Translations under genes and position numbers: made by a program
Notes under the pieces: generated by a model
Databases searched by the model: none
What the model saw: the letters and a program-made list of their open reading frames with translations, nothing else
What the model was told of the DNA's origin: nothing
Part shown: positions 26,418 through 37,214 of the stretch, one piece after another
Layout: the number at the start of each line of letters is the position of its first letter
How positions within the stretch are numbered: position 1 is the stretch's first letter
Assembly: GCF_001543245.1 (NCBI RefSeq)
Contig: NZ_CP014163.1
Coordinates: forward strand, 886,387-950,386
DNA from: Aerococcus urinaehominis
GTDB lineage: Bacteria; Bacillota; Bacilli; Lactobacillales; Aerococcaceae
Length of the DNA: 64,000 nucleotides
Direction of reading: 5' to 3'

Positions 26418-27797
26418 TCACTCTCCTTCTGTCGGCAAGTATTTTTCAATATATTTATCTGGAATCCGGTTAAGTTCAGATTTTGGCAGAATAGCTAGCA
26501 ATTCCCAAGCTAGATCGAGGGTATCAAAGATTGACCGGTTATTATCAAAACCTTGGTCAACATACTCTGCTTCAAAGCGGTTAGTAAATTCAACATATAG
26601 CTTATCTGTATCAGATAAGGCTGAATCACCTAATACAACCGCTAATTCCTTAGCTTCTTTACCCTTAGCATAAGCCGAGAAGAGTTGGTTCATAGTTGAT
26701 GCATGATCTTCTCGAGTCTTGCCCTCACCAGTACCCTTATCCTTCAAACGAGATAGGGATGGTAAAACGTTAACTGGCGGTTTGATACCTTGGTTGTTAA
26801 GGTCAGCATCCAAAATAATTTGTCCTTCAGTAATATAACCAGTCAAGTCAGGGATTGGATGGGTAATATCACCTTCAGGCATGGTTAGGATTGGGATTTG
26901 GGTTACTGAACCTTCAGCCCCAACAATCCGACCAGCTCGTTCATATAGGGTGGATAGGTTGGTATATAGATAACCTGGGTAACCACGGCGTCCCGGTACC
27001 TCACGGCGGGCAGCTGATACTTCACGCAAAGCCTCACAATAGTTAGTCATGTCAGTCATGATAACGAGCACGTGCATATCTTTTTCATAGGCTAAATATT
27101 CAGCCGCTGTTAGGGCAATTTTTGGTGTTGTTAAACGTTCGATAGCTGGGTCATCAGCAAGGTTGATAAACATAACCGAACGATCGATAGCGCCCGTTTC
27201 CCTAAAGGACTCCATGAAGTATTCAGCTTCTTCAAAGGTAATCCCCATAGCAGCAAAGACAACGGCAAAGTTGGCATCATCATTCAATACTGTAGCTTGG
27301 CGGGCGATTTGGGCTGCCAAGTCTTGGTGGGGTAGACCAGCTGCTGAGAATACTGGCAACTTTTGACCCCGGACTAGGGTATTGAGGTGGTCAATCGTGG
27401 AAATCCCTGTTTGGATAAACTCGTCTGGATAGTCACGTGCCATAGGATTGATAGCCATCCCATTGATATCGCGCATTTCATCAGGAATAATTTCAGGACC
27501 CTCATCGGTTAAGTTACCCAGACCATCGTAAATGCGGCCCACCATATCTTCTGATACACCAAATTCTAGGGGACGTCCTGTAAAGCGGACCTTGGTATCT
27601 CTTAGGTTAATCCCAGAGCCGCCACCATAGATTTGGACGACAGCCTTGTCTTCTTGGATTTCTAATACTTGACCAACACGAGTCTCCCCATTTTGCATTT
27701 GAATTTCAACCAATTCGTCATAACCGACATCTTTTACGTCGTCGACGATCATCAGAGGGCCGTAGACGTCTGTTACTGTCTTATATTCTTTTAACAT
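26418..27797 (-). CDS. ntpB: V-type Na+-ATPase subunit B
   Basis: The non-catalytic nucleotide-fold subunit of the V1 hexamer, 459 residues. It starts with [20 protein letters not shown] and lacks a P-loop; the equivalent site reads [17 protein letters not shown] (about residues 150-166), as in all B subunits. The arginine finger region [18 protein letters not shown] (about 346-363) supplies an Arg to the catalytic A site. It begins at the base where ntpA ends (TAATG overlap), so translation is coupled and the 3:3 ratio is supported. Confidence 0.96.
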   Translation of the reverse strand: MLKEYKTVTDVYGPLMIVDDVKDVGYDELVEIQMQNGETRVGQVLEIQEDKAVVQIYGGGSGINLRDTKVRFTGRPLEFGVSEDMVGRIYDGLGNLTDEGPEIIPDEMRDINGMAINPMARDYPDEFIQTGISTIDHLNTLVRGQKLPVFSAAGLPHQDLAAQIARQATVLNDDANFAVVFAAMGITFEEAEYFMESFRETGAIDRSVMFINLADDPAIERLTTPKIALTAAEYLAYEKDMHVLVIMTDMTNYCEALREVSAARREVPGRRGYPGYLYTNLSTLYERAGRIVGAEGSVTQIPILTMPEGDITHPIPDLTGYITEGQIILDADLNNQGIKPPVNVLPSLSRLKDKGTGEGKTREDHASTMNQLFSAYAKGKEAKELAVVLGDSALSDTDKLYVEFTNRFEAEYVDQGFDNNRSIFDTLDLAWELLAILPKSELNRIPDKYIEKYLPTEGE

Positions 27798-29575
27798 TAG
27801 GCCTCATTCCCTCCTTTTTGAATGGTTTCCTGTAACTGTTTAGTGATATCTGCTTTGATTTCATCTAATTTATTAAGTTCAGCTTCAGGAATAAACTTAG
27901 TCCGAGCAATACGGCCACGCACTTCAGCTGTACCTGCTTCAATTTCACTATAATAAGCACCTAATTCCAGGGCTTCTTGTGCTTCATGAGCAAAGGCTAA
28001 AATATTACGCAGCATCTTCATCTGCTTTTCTTCAGAAGTTGTGGTATCAACTTCATCAAAGGCATTTTGTTGTAGATAATCTTCACGTAGCATCTTGGCT
28101 ATTAGCATGGTTAAGCGGTCTTTTTCTGATAAGGAATCTAAACCAACTAAGCGAACAATTTCTTGTAACTCGCTTTCTCTTTGTAATGTTGTCATCGCTT
28201 CACGTGTCATCGCTGTCCAGTCTACGCCGGTATCTTCACTTATATTGCGGGTAACGTCACCCAAGTATAGTGAATAAGAATCTAACCAGTTAATAGCTGG
28301 GAAGTGGCGTTGTTGCGATAGAGATGAATCCAGACCCCAGAAAACCTTAACAATGCGTAAGGTATTTTGAGTAACAGGTTCAGAAGTATCTCCCCCTGGC
28401 GGTGAAACGGCACCGATGGCAGTAACTGAACCGATACGGTGGTCAGAACCATTCACTTCAACGATACCTGCCCGCTCATAATACTGGGCAATACGAGAAC
28501 CCAGGTAAGCTGGATAACCTTCATCCCCTGGCATCTCTTCTAGACGACCTGACATTTCCCGTAAGGCCTCAGCCCAGCGTGATGTTGAGTCTGCCATAAT
28601 GGCTACTGAGTAACCCATATCACGGAAATATTCGGCAATGGTAATACCAGTATAGATAGAGGCTTCACGAGCCGCTACCGGCATATTAGAGGTATTGGCA
28701 ATTAAAACTGTCCGCTCCATGATTGATTCACCAGTATTAGGGTCAACCAATTCTGGGAACTCATTAATAACGTCAGTCATCTCATTACCACGTTCACCAC
28801 AACCAACATAAACAACGATATCTACATCAGCATACTTAGCGATTTGGTGTTGTACGACAGTTTTACCAGCCCCGAATGGTCCCGGTACGGCTGCAGCGCC
28901 CCCTTTTGTAATTGGGAAAAAGGTATCAATAACCCGTTGGCCAGTTGTCATGATGCGTTCAGGCGAATGCTTACGTTGGTAGGGACGACCAACACGTACT
29001 GGCCAAGTCTGCATCAAAGTAAAGTCCTTATCGCCTTGGTCAGTTGTAATCGTATAAACAACTTCATCTACCTTATAACTGCCGGATTTGATTGCTTTGA
29101 TGGTGCCAGAGACGCCATTAGGAACCATAATGCGGTGTTCGATAATCTTGCCTTCAGGTACAGTACCTACAATATCACCGGCTACAACTTGGTCGCCAAC
29201 ATTCATAGTTGCTGTAAACTCCCAAACTGCTTGTCGGTCTAAAGGATCAATATTAACCCCACGTTCTAAATAACTTGACTCAGTTTGCGCCATAAAATCT
29301 TCCAATGGACGCTGGATACCATCGAACATGCGTGTTAACATACCAGGTCCCAATTCCACTGACAAGGGACGGCCGGTTGTTTCAACAACTTGACCTGGTT
29401 TTAATCCTGATGTTTCTTCGTAAACCTGGATTGAGGCCACATCCCCATGCATTTCAATAATTTCACCGGTAAGTTTTAAATCCCCTACCAAGCAAATATC
29501 TTGAACAGCTGCATCTTCCATACCAGAAGCTTTAATCAGTGGTCCGGAAACTTCAACAATTTTTCCTGCTTTCAA
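27797..29575 (-). CDS. ntpA: V-type Na+-ATPase catalytic subunit A
   Basis: The ATP-hydrolysing subunit, 592 residues, within the family length. It has the long non-homologous region (about residues 110-200) that sets V/A-type A subunits apart from F-type beta. The P-loop is [13 protein letters not shown] (about 235-247); [12 protein letters not shown] with the catalytic Glu follows (about 258-269), then [15 protein letters not shown]-like sequence ([14 protein letters not shown], about 330-343). It follows ntpG by 17 bases and shares a base with ntpB. Confidence 0.97.
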   Translation of the reverse strand: MKAGKIVEVSGPLIKASGMEDAAVQDICLVGDLKLTGEIIEMHGDVASIQVYEETSGLKPGQVVETTGRPLSVELGPGMLTRMFDGIQRPLEDFMAQTESSYLERGVNIDPLDRQAVWEFTATMNVGDQVVAGDIVGTVPEGKIIEHRIMVPNGVSGTIKAIKSGSYKVDEVVYTITTDQGDKDFTLMQTWPVRVGRPYQRKHSPERIMTTGQRVIDTFFPITKGGAAAVPGPFGAGKTVVQHQIAKYADVDIVVYVGCGERGNEMTDVINEFPELVDPNTGESIMERTVLIANTSNMPVAAREASIYTGITIAEYFRDMGYSVAIMADSTSRWAEALREMSGRLEEMPGDEGYPAYLGSRIAQYYERAGIVEVNGSDHRIGSVTAIGAVSPPGGDTSEPVTQNTLRIVKVFWGLDSSLSQQRHFPAINWLDSYSLYLGDVTRNISEDTGVDWTAMTREAMTTLQRESELQEIVRLVGLDSLSEKDRLTMLIAKMLREDYLQQNAFDEVDTTTSEEKQMKMLRNILAFAHEAQEALELGAYYSEIEAGTAEVRGRIARTKFIPEAELNKLDEIKADITKQLQETIQKGGNEA

Positions 29576-29592
29576 AGCTGTTCCTCCCTCTT

Positions 29593-29907
29593 TTAATCTA
29601 AAATATTTTGGCCAACTGCCTTTTCTACGTTCTCATTAACCCGTTTTTTGCCGATACCCAAGGATCCCTTATGAGAAGGAATCAGGATAACAGCTGGTAT
29701 AACTTTAGCATCATAGCGCGATACCGTTTCGGGAATTTCTTGGGCAATTGACTCCGTTAAATAAATCACACCATAATTTTCTTCAGCTAGTCGGTCAATC
29801 GTTTGCCGCGCTTGATCAGCTGATGAGACGGGAAAGGTGTCGAAACCAATAATTTGGAATGGGATGACAACGTCCTTTTCTCCGACTACACCTATTTTAT
29901 GCGCCAT
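29593..29907 (-). CDS. ntpG: V-type Na+-ATPase subunit F (NtpG)
   Basis: A 104-residue small subunit of the central stalk, called NtpG in E. hirae and F (AtpF) in archaeal/eukaryotic naming. The start [21 protein letters not shown] and the [16 protein letters not shown] segment (about residues 47-62) are typical; it binds the D shaft. It overlaps ntpC by 11 bases upstream and is followed by ntpA, the position expected in the F-I-K-E-C-G-A-B-D order. Confidence 0.93.
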   Translation of the reverse strand: MAHKIGVVGEKDVVIPFQIIGFDTFPVSSADQARQTIDRLAEENYGVIYLTESIAQEIPETVSRYDAKVIPAVILIPSHKGSLGIGKKRVNENVEKAVGQNILD

Positions 29908-30910
29908 AGATTGGTCTCATCCTTTCCTCAATAATTTCTTGGTCTAAACCATTATCTGTCCCTACTAAAATTAAGCGGATATTATCAATTTCGTTTTCTT
30001 TGAAATATAAATAGGCAATTACTGGCATAGGGCCAAAAGCTGTTAAACTTGCCAAACGCATTTCTTCGGCGCGAATTTCGTTGACGACTTCTTCAAGCCC
30101 CACCACGTTGATCTTATCATCAACCATAATGTGATTGCCTAAGTCATTCAATGGGCCACCATAATTCAGGAGACCAAATTGACTGATAATGCGATTAATA
30201 TCACCAATATTGTACATATCAACTAAATCGTCTAGTTCAAAGGAACCTTGTCCATTTAGACTAGCATACATAAAGCTTCGTGGTTGGTCTTGGTTGAGTC
30301 CTCGAGCCATCATTAAGAGATTCTCTGTGTCTATCGTCATGGCCACATAGCGGTCTAAGTCAGGATGACCAACTTCTTGGGCTAACTCATAAATATGGTG
30401 GAGATAGGCCTGGTCTAGAATGACAGAGATGCCATTATAATCTTGGTACTCATCTACATAGGTCCGCACCTGGCTAATAGCTGCTTGCATGGCAGGGTCT
30501 AGGCCTAGTTGGCTATCCCCTGTAGATACGGCCTGACGTAGTTCATCTATGCTCAGGCTACCGATAGGCAGATACATACTAGAGAAGTCCTTCTCAGTGT
30601 AGTGCTCCTTAAATAAGACCTTAAGATTATGATACATGTAGCGTAGGGCGTAAATATCAATGACTCGTTTATCAGGTGTCTGCTGATATAAATCAGCATA
30701 AGCCTGACTTAAGTTCTTCATCAAGAACTGATCAAAAGCTTTACTTGTCAGAATATCATCTGGAATTTGGTATTCCGTTTTAGCCACCACAGCCAGGACA
30801 TTTTCTAAATCCTGAGCTCTTAGCATAGTGTCATAGTCCGCTTGAGTTAGCAGTTTTGTTTCATACACACGAACCGTGGTATTTAAACCAGCATATGCTG
30901 TATCCGACAT
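29897..30910 (-). CDS. ntpC: V-type Na+-ATPase subunit C/d
   Basis: This 337-residue helical funnel joins the rotor shaft (D, F) to the membrane c ring. Family features include the N-terminal AYAGLNTTVRVYETKLLT, internal repeated three-helix blocks, and the MMARGLNQD and FGPMPVIAYLYFKENEIDNIRLILVG (about residues 296-321; cited in part) C-terminal region. It lies 18 bases after ntpE and overlaps ntpG. Normal length. Confidence 0.93.
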   Translation of the reverse strand: MSDTAYAGLNTTVRVYETKLLTQADYDTMLRAQDLENVLAVVAKTEYQIPDDILTSKAFDQFLMKNLSQAYADLYQQTPDKRVIDIYALRYMYHNLKVLFKEHYTEKDFSSMYLPIGSLSIDELRQAVSTGDSQLGLDPAMQAAISQVRTYVDEYQDYNGISVILDQAYLHHIYELAQEVGHPDLDRYVAMTIDTENLLMMARGLNQDQPRSFMYASLNGQGSFELDDLVDMYNIGDINRIISQFGLLNYGGPLNDLGNHIMVDDKINVVGLEEVVNEIRAEEMRLASLTAFGPMPVIAYLYFKENEIDNIRLILVGTDNGLDQEIIEERMRPIYGA

Positions 30911-30928
30911 GGATTAACCGCCTCCTCT

Positions 30929-31510
30929 CTATTTAAATGCCTGTTTCTTAATCGTTGCTGATAATGGTAATTTTAAATCATTTAGAATTTCCGTAAAGGT
31001 GAAATTATAATCCATACCCGCTTGGGAGAGAATAAAACCACCCTGACCTGGTAAACGCTCGCTATCTACCTTGATATCAGGAAATTGCTGGCGTATTTCA
31101 TTAACAACTTGTTGGCTTAATTGGTCGCTAGAAGCTTGGCCCAACTTAACAACTACCGGTTGGTCACTAGCTAGCTGGCTAAGCGCCGAAAGCAACAGCT
31201 GGCCAAATTCTTCCGCTGGCAGCTGGGTCAAACGATCTTCAGCTGCTTTAAAAACACTCGTCAACAATTCTTGTTGCTCGGCCAAACGTAAATTCCGCAT
31301 TTCATTAAGGTAACTTTGTTCCTTACGCTGCAATTCTGCCTGGGTCGCTTCTTTGACCTGGTCCTTTTGCTGGTTTAAACGCTTGGTAATCTGACTCTTA
31401 GCATGACCTAAACTTTGCTGTTGGTCAGCCTGAGCCTCTTGAAGTTTCGCTAATTCTTCAGCAGAAACATTTTCCAAGACTTGGTCGATTAAAGCTTGAA
31501 TACTTGACAC
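30929..31510 (-). CDS. ntpE: V-type Na+-ATPase subunit E
   Basis: Peripheral stalk subunit, 193 residues, that pairs with the NtpF helix to hold V1 against the stator. The N-terminal 100 residues are highly charged helix rich in Gln, Lys and Glu, and the C-terminal globular part ends GGFILSQAGMDYNFTFTEIL, a common E-subunit feature. The start is GTG with GGAGGGG before it. It lies 36 bases after ntpK. Confidence 0.9.
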   Translation of the reverse strand: MSSIQALIDQVLENVSAEELAKLQEAQADQQQSLGHAKSQITKRLNQQKDQVKEATQAELQRKEQSYLNEMRNLRLAEQQELLTSVFKAAEDRLTQLPAEEFGQLLLSALSQLASDQPVVVKLGQASSDQLSQQVVNEIRQQFPDIKVDSERLPGQGGFILSQAGMDYNFTFTEILNDLKLPLSATIKKQAFK

Positions 31511-31546
31511 GTAACACCCCTCCTATCATATTTTCTATCAATTGGT

Positions 31547-32047
<501 letters not shown>

Positions 32048-32051
32048 TTAA

Positions 32052-34007
32052 TTAAATTTGTTCTTCAACGTCTTTGAGCTTGATATATTGTTGCAGGGTA
32101 CGGATTGGTTTAAACGGTTTACCGCCACCCTCATAAAATTTACCAAAGAACTCTACAAAGATTAAACGCAATGAATGCACATAAGCACTCAAGAGAGACA
32201 GGAACATATTGAATAGTTGCAAAGCAACAATCAACAAAATACCAACAGTAAAGCGCGCAACAGGCGGTAGGATACCAAAAATAATATTAAAGGACATGGC
32301 GATTGATCCACCAGAAATCCCTAGGGCCATTAAACGTGTATAAGACACGAAGTCACCAATATAGCTTGAAGCGCCATATAAGTTATAAAGACCCAATACC
32401 CCGCCAATTGCCTTTTTATCCGCCTGGATAATCGGTACCAAAATAATACCAATAGCCGCGATAATAGCTGTCCACTTAGCAAGCTCAATGAGGATACCCG
32501 TCTTAAAGGCAAAGCCAGCCACAGCCATAATAATAGCTATAATCATCATCAACCAACCAATACCATCGTTAAAGGCTGATCCCCAGTCACCTTTGCGACC
32601 ATTGAGGTAGATGTTTAAGCATAAAGCCACCATTAGGTGAAGCATCCCGATACCAATAGAAATCCCCATCAAGACCATGGCATCCTCGGTAGGATTAAGT
32701 AAGCCGACCGGCATCGCCACGCCGAAAAATGAGCCATAAATTAAACCAACTAGCATGGTTGGATACGATAGGATATAGCCAAACTTGACAAAGCGACGAG
32801 CGCCCTTGCGTAAATCCATAGTTTTTAGAGCAATTAAGGTGCCAGCCCAAAGTAAGATGCCGTAACCTAAGTCACCCATCATCATCGCGAAGAAGACCAT
32901 GTAGAAAATTGCTACCCAATTAGTGGGATCGACTTCACGATAATTTGGTAAAGAGTACATCTCTGTTACCATTTCAAAAGGTTCTACTAGCGCTGAATTA
33001 TGCAACTTGATTGGGACTTCATCAGCCTCAATTTCTTCTGTCGTAATTTCTTCAGAAACCAGGGCTAATTGTTGGTTATTAAAGTGACTAGCCAAAGCTT
33101 GACGCAAATCTTCTAGTTCTGACTCCTCTACCCAACCAGAAAACATGACAAGTTGGTCATTATCGTAAGAGAGGAGACTAGCTTGCTCTCTTTGCGCCTG
33201 ATTATAGAAAGCTTCCACACCCACTTGAATATCTTGGATGCGGGCTTGCATGGCTTGTAAGTCAGCAACTACCTGGTCCTCATCATTAATCAATTGCTTG
33301 CGTTGCGCCTCTAAATCCTGAAACACCTGACTTGGTTCGGCTTGATAATGATAGTCCAAGGCTTGGAAGTGGTTTTCTGTTAACAGTTGGTCAACATTAG
33401 CTTCATTACCTCTAACAGCAATAGCCGCGATGCCAATCTCTTTGTCACTAGCATAAACCTCTTCAACCGCTAGGTCCTTAGCCGCAACCAGGGCATTAAA
33501 ATACTCACGATTATCGTCATTAGGAATGGTCCCTAGTCGTACATCGAAATATTTTAAATCAGCCAAATCCTGGGGTAGGACAGTTAAGTTTTGCCATTTA
33601 ACCACGCTAGATTGGTCATTTTCAACTTGGTGGCGCTGGTCAACGATCTCCTGGCGGCGGTTAACCAAGTGCTCCACTTGGTCAATCAAGGCTAAGACTG
33701 CTTCTTGGTCAACTCGTTCATATAGTTGGTTCATGGTCATCTCTGGCCGACTAGCCTGGAGTTTTTGACGCAATGGCACTTTTTGCTGGTATTGTTTCAA
33801 TACTTTTAAGGCTGCTTGACCCCGTTGATAATTCTCTTGGCTAGCAGTTTCCAAACGGTTAGCTAGCATCGTTTCATTAGTGGTCTTAGTCTTTACTTGT
33901 AAATCACTAATTTCAACATTAGAAAGTTTTTGTAGGGTATAAAGCACATCCTCTTTGACACTGGGTAGTGTTACCAGTGAAATTTTATGCATTTTAGCGA
34001 TTGCCAT
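32052..34007 (-). CDS. ntpI: V-type Na+-ATPase subunit I/a
   Basis: Subunit I (subunit a) forms the ion half-channels at the c ring. The N-terminal 340 residues are soluble and coiled-coil rich; the C-terminal half has about seven to eight membrane helices starting at WVAIFYMVFFAMMMGDLGYG. The essential Arg should lie in the next-to-last helix (about residues 570-620; SAYVHSLRLIFVEFFGKFYEGG). 651 residues. GGGAGGTGA precedes the ATG and the gene overlaps ntpF by 14 bases. Confidence 0.95.
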   Translation of the reverse strand: MAIAKMHKISLVTLPSVKEDVLYTLQKLSNVEISDLQVKTKTTNETMLANRLETASQENYQRGQAALKVLKQYQQKVPLRQKLQASRPEMTMNQLYERVDQEAVLALIDQVEHLVNRRQEIVDQRHQVENDQSSVVKWQNLTVLPQDLADLKYFDVRLGTIPNDDNREYFNALVAAKDLAVEEVYASDKEIGIAAIAVRGNEANVDQLLTENHFQALDYHYQAEPSQVFQDLEAQRKQLINDEDQVVADLQAMQARIQDIQVGVEAFYNQAQREQASLLSYDNDQLVMFSGWVEESELEDLRQALASHFNNQQLALVSEEITTEEIEADEVPIKLHNSALVEPFEMVTEMYSLPNYREVDPTNWVAIFYMVFFAMMMGDLGYGILLWAGTLIALKTMDLRKGARRFVKFGYILSYPTMLVGLIYGSFFGVAMPVGLLNPTEDAMVLMGISIGIGMLHLMVALCLNIYLNGRKGDWGSAFNDGIGWLMMIIAIIMAVAGFAFKTGILIELAKWTAIIAAIGIILVPIIQADKKAIGGVLGLYNLYGASSYIGDFVSYTRLMALGISGGSIAMSFNIIFGILPPVARFTVGILLIVALQLFNMFLSLLSAYVHSLRLIFVEFFGKFYEGGGKPFKPIRTLQQYIKLKDVEEQI

Positions 34008-34320
34008 ACGCTTGAGTCACCTCCCTTACCACATATTGAACTAAGTCTTCATATTGCTCCGAAAAATCAGACCGGAGCTGTGCGATAGCTTCTTGCGCCT
34101 TGTTATTTTCACTGGTCTGAAAATCACTTAGCTGGGCTTGAAGTTGGGTGGCTTGGAGCTCTTTGTATTGCTCCAATTCCTGATCTGCCTCCTCTTGCCA
34201 AACAGAAACTTGTTGATCATTTTGCACTTGCAGACCTTCTAGTCGCTTGGCAAAATCTTCTCTTAACGCCTCGACACGCTCTTCCGCACTAATTACTTCA
34301 GAGATTGTATTTTTTGCCAC
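33994..34320 (-). CDS. ntpF: V-type Na+-ATPase stalk subunit NtpF (G/H-like)
   Basis: The first gene of the operon codes for a 108-residue, almost wholly helical charged protein, the partner of subunit E in the peripheral stalk. It is rich in Glu/Gln, e.g. QVSVWQEEADQELEQYKELQ (part), and matches the position of ntpF in E. hirae. The longer frame opens at GTG 34329 but that codon lies in the SD AGGAGGTGA; the GTG at 34320 is at proper spacing. The name rests mainly on position and composition, since the family diverges fast. Confidence 0.8.
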   Translation of the reverse strand: MAKNTISEVISAEERVEALREDFAKRLEGLQVQNDQQVSVWQEEADQELEQYKELQATQLQAQLSDFQTSENNKAQEAIAQLRSDFSEQYEDLVQYVVREVTQAYGNR

Positions 34321-34353
34321 ATAAATCACCTCCTAAAATGACAAGTCATTGAT

Positions 34354-34382
34354 AGTATAGCATTTAAAGTGCTTACTTTAAA
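34354..34382 (-). promoter_or_regulatory. V-ATPase promoter with 8-bp palindrome over -35
   Basis: Minus-strand TATACT (plus 34354-34359) with a 17-base spacer to TTTAAA (34377-34382). A perfect inverted repeat TTTAAAGT-GCTT-ACTTTAAA (34363-34382) occupies the spacer and -35. It lies about 34 bases upstream of the ntpF start. A repressor or activator binding there would control the whole operon; its identity is unknown. Confidence 0.5.
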
Positions 34383-34396
34383 ATAAAAACTGCTTT

Positions 34397-34930
34397 TTAA
34401 GCCTTTTCTCGTTCAGCTTTTTTTCTGGCGCGTAGTGAGCGAAAAAAATCTTGCAAAATTTGTCCACACTCTTCTGCTAAGATACCAGATGTTACCCCAA
34501 CATTGTGATTAAAAGGGTTGTCCGCCAAAAGATTCATCAAGGAACCTGCTGTTCCGCCCTTAGGGTCACTAGCCCCGTAATAAACATGGCGAACGCGGCT
34601 TAAAATCATAGCACCTGAGCACATGGGGCAGGGTTCTAAAGTAACATATAAGTCAACGTCAGCCAAACGCCAGGAGGCCAAAGACTGGTTAGCCATCCTA
34701 ATTGCTTGAATTTCGGCATGGGTAGTGGCATCTTGGCTCGTCTCACGTAAATTAAAGCCATAGCCTACTACTTGATCTTGATAAACAGCAACACAGCCAA
34801 TAGGCACCTCCGCCAAATCCTGAGCCTGGCGGGCATAGGCCAGGGCTAAAGACATAAAATAACGGTGGCGGTCTTGGTCATGCTTAAACTGGGGTGGTCC
34901 ATTTATTGTCGCACTTAATTCTTTTCTCAT
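34397..34930 (-). CDS. tadA: tRNA-specific adenosine deaminase TadA
   Basis: TadA converts A34 to inosine in tRNA-Arg(ACG); the window itself has that tRNA at 42124-42197. The zinc-dependent deaminase motifs are THAEIQAI (about residues 70-77, with His ligand and catalytic Glu) and PCPMCSGAMI (about 102-111). 177 residues. The ATG at 34930 lies 6 bases after AAGGAGG; the TTG at 34936 is too close. It is the gene upstream of the V-ATPase operon on the same strand. Confidence 0.94.
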   Translation of the reverse strand: MRKELSATINGPPQFKHDQDRHRYFMSLALAYARQAQDLAEVPIGCVAVYQDQVVGYGFNLRETSQDATTHAEIQAIRMANQSLASWRLADVDLYVTLEPCPMCSGAMILSRVRHVYYGASDPKGGTAGSLMNLLADNPFNHNVGVTSGILAEECGQILQDFFRSLRARKKAEREKA

Positions 34931-35120
34931 GCTCAACCTCCTTGTAAGGGTTTAACTATATTTTACCTTAAAATACGGCCTTGGATACTTAAATTTTGAG
35001 ATTAAATCACTGGAATCACTAAACTTTTTAAATTCATTAAGCATTTTAGCCTAACCCTTCTCAAGTCTGTGTTTTTTAGTTAAAATAAGATAAATCTATA
35101 TAAGTTAGGATGTCTCTTAA

Positions 35121-35831
35121 ATGGAAATTAAAATTTTTGATAATCAAGCCCTCGTCTCAGAATACGGTGCCCAGCTTGTTACCCTTGCTAAAGCCAACGG
35201 CGCCCAAACATTTGGTCTAGCCACTGGCTCTTCTCCGGAGGAAATTTATGCCCATTTATCTCAAAGTAATATTGATTTTTCAGATTCAGTCTCTGTTAAT
35301 TTAGATGAATATTGTGGTTTGGCCCCTGACCATCCCCAAAGCTATCATTACTTTATGCATGAAAAACTCTTCAAATATAAGCCTTTTGCTAAATCATTTG
35401 TACCTAATGGTAGCCAGAGTGATACTAGCCTAGCAATTGCTGAATATTTAGATGTCCTCCATACCTATCCTCGCGATTTTCAAATTCTTGGTCTTGGAGA
35501 AAATGGCCATATCGCCTTCAATGAACCAGGTACTCCTTTCGGCGAAGAAATGATCCATGTCCAGCTTACACCATCAACTGTTGAAGTGAATTCACGCTTC
35601 TTTGGCCCTGATGAGGTTGTTCCTGATCAAGCTTATTCAATGGGTATCAAGGCTATCATGCAAGCCCAAGAAATTATGATGCTAGCCTTTGGTGAACGTA
35701 AGGCGCAGGCTGTTAAGGAGATGATTGAGGGTCCGGTTACAGAAAATATCCCGGCTTCCGTGCTCCAACTTCATCCTAATGTCACTGTCCTACTAGACCA
35801 GGCTGCTGCTAGTCAGTTAAGTCAGGCTTAG
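35121..35831 (+). CDS. nagB: Glucosamine-6-phosphate deaminase
   Basis: NagB converts glucosamine-6-phosphate to fructose-6-phosphate and ammonia and links amino-sugar use to glycolysis. Motifs: LATGSSPEEIYAHL (about residues 34-47), SVNLDEYCGL (about 59-68, catalytic Asp) and LGLGENGHIAFNEPG (about 119-133, catalytic His/Glu region). 236 residues, the short Gram-positive form without the C-terminal allosteric extension of E. coli. No nagA is beside it. No clear catabolite-repression site was recognised before it. Confidence 0.95.
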   Translation: MEIKIFDNQALVSEYGAQLVTLAKANGAQTFGLATGSSPEEIYAHLSQSNIDFSDSVSVNLDEYCGLAPDHPQSYHYFMHEKLFKYKPFAKSFVPNGSQSDTSLAIAEYLDVLHTYPRDFQILGLGENGHIAFNEPGTPFGEEMIHVQLTPSTVEVNSRFFGPDEVVPDQAYSMGIKAIMQAQEIMMLAFGERKAQAVKEMIEGPVTENIPASVLQLHPNVTVLLDQAAASQLSQA

Positions 35832-35914
35832 GTCACGATAAAAATTTACTTTTTATCTTGGCTGGTGTATGATTTAAGTGTTTGAAGACAAGTTTTTAAA
35901 GAAAGAGGTACGCT

Positions 35915-36832
35915 ATGAACAAAGAAATTCTATCTTTTAGCAAAGAAGTGCAAAAAGCCTTAATTGATGAGCAACCCATTGTTGCCCTAGAGTCAACCAT
36001 CATCTCTCACGGTATGCCTTATCCAAAAAATGTGGAGATGGCTAAGCAAACCGAACAAATTATCCGTGATAACGGAGCAGTACCTGCCACTATCGCTTTA
36101 ATGGACGGTAAAATTAAAGTAGGTCTTGAAGAAGAAGATTTGGAACTATTAGCAACAGCTGATAACGTTGCTAAGGTATCTCGTCGTGACATGGCTCGCG
36201 TACTAGCAACTAAACAAATCGGCGCGACGACAGTTGCTACTACAATGATTGCAGCTAATCTAGCAGGCATCAAAACCTTCGTAACCGGTGGTATTGGTGG
36301 TGTTCATCGCGGCGGTGAAAACTCAATGGATATCTCCGCTGACTTAGAAGAATTAGCCCAAACACCTGTCACTGTCATCTGTGCCGGTGCCAAAGCCATT
36401 TTAGATTTACCACGTACTATGGAATATTTAGAAACCAAGGGTGTACCTGTTGCTGGTTACCAAACTGACTACCTACCAGCCTTCTTCTCTAGCACGTCTG
36501 AGACTAAATTGAACCTAAGAGTTGACTCAGCGGAAGAAATTGCTGATATGATGGTTATGCAGGAAGAGATTGATCTTAATGCGGGTATCTTAGTAACCAA
36601 CCCTGTGCCAGTGGCTCATGAGATTCCTCACGAAGAAATCGATGCGATTATCCAACAAGCGCTGGCTGAAGAAAAAGCCGCCGGTGTCGTTGGTAAAGAC
36701 TCAACACCTTTCTTATTAGCTAAAATTGTGGAATTAACTGAAGGACGCAGCCTAGAAACTAATATCCAATTAGTATACAATAATGCACGACTTGGTGCAG
36801 AGATTGCCGTTGCTTATAATAACAAAAAATAA
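35915..36832 (+). CDS. psuG: Pseudouridine-5'-phosphate glycosidase
   Basis: PsuG splits the C-C glycosidic bond of pseudouridine 5'-phosphate into uracil and ribose 5-phosphate. The opening [17 protein letters not shown] (about residues 20-36), the Lys-containing [10 protein letters not shown] region (about 89-98), GGIGGVHRG (about 126-134) and the late [17 protein letters not shown] are hallmark segments. 305 residues. No psuK kinase gene is next to it, so phosphorylated pseudouridine must come from elsewhere. It is 83 bases after nagB and ends at a strong terminator. Confidence 0.93.
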   Translation: MNKEILSFSKEVQKALIDEQPIVALESTIISHGMPYPKNVEMAKQTEQIIRDNGAVPATIALMDGKIKVGLEEEDLELLATADNVAKVSRRDMARVLATKQIGATTVATTMIAANLAGIKTFVTGGIGGVHRGGENSMDISADLEELAQTPVTVICAGAKAILDLPRTMEYLETKGVPVAGYQTDYLPAFFSSTSETKLNLRVDSAEEIADMMVMQEEIDLNAGILVTNPVPVAHEIPHEEIDAIIQQALAEEKAAGVVGKDSTPFLLAKIVELTEGRSLETNIQLVYNNARLGAEIAVAYNNKK

Positions 36833-36845
36833 TAGAACAATATAA

Positions 36846-36886
36846 CAAAGGGGCTAGCATCCGATTGGACGCTAGCCCCTTTTTTT
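36846..36886 (+). terminator. Intrinsic terminator of psuG
   Basis: Arms AAAGGGGCTAGC and GCTAGCCCCTTT with TCC/GGA pairing and GATT loop, then seven T residues. It may also serve the minus-strand gene ending at 36891. Confidence 0.88.
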
Positions 36887-36890
36887 ATTT

Positions 36891-37157
36891 TTATAAGAAT
36901 TTTGATTCGATAAAATCATATACTTCTTCAGCATGATTACGCCACTTATCACTAGTTGACATGTTTGGACCTACCGGCAATTGGTCTACATACTGAGCTA
37001 TTTCGCGTCGGCCCTGACGACCATAACGACCTAATTCGTCACGTAGCTTAGACATGGTATGATTTTCATTCTCTTCATAAATAGCAACCGCAGCGACAGC
37101 AGCAACTGCAGCCACACCTGATAGTGCTAGAATAGCTAATTTAGTTGATTTTTTCAT
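36891..37157 (-). CDS. Small membrane-anchored or secreted protein, unknown
   Basis: An 88-residue protein with positively charged N-terminus and a hydrophobic, Ala/Val-rich helix (about residues 8-27, LAILALSGVAAVAAVAAVAI). The remaining 60 residues are charged and have two Tyr-rich helices. No lipobox. It could be an anchored YtxH-like protein, but the match is loose and I do not assign a family. AAGGAGGACTAGC precedes the ATG, so it is surely translated. It lies 57 bases after clpC on the same strand and could be transcribed with it. Confidence 0.65.
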   Translation of the reverse strand: MKKSTKLAILALSGVAAVAAVAAVAIYEENENHTMSKLRDELGRYGRQGRREIAQYVDQLPVGPNMSTSDKWRNHAEEVYDFIESKFL

Positions 37158-37214
37158 GCTAGTCCTCCTTCAGTTTTGCTTTTATTTTATCACAAGTGGC
37201 CAATTATGAAAACG

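Noticed and set aside
28844-29242. 132-codon open frame on the plus strand
   Set aside because: It lies wholly inside ntpA on the opposite strand, has unusual composition and no SD; shadow of the real gene.
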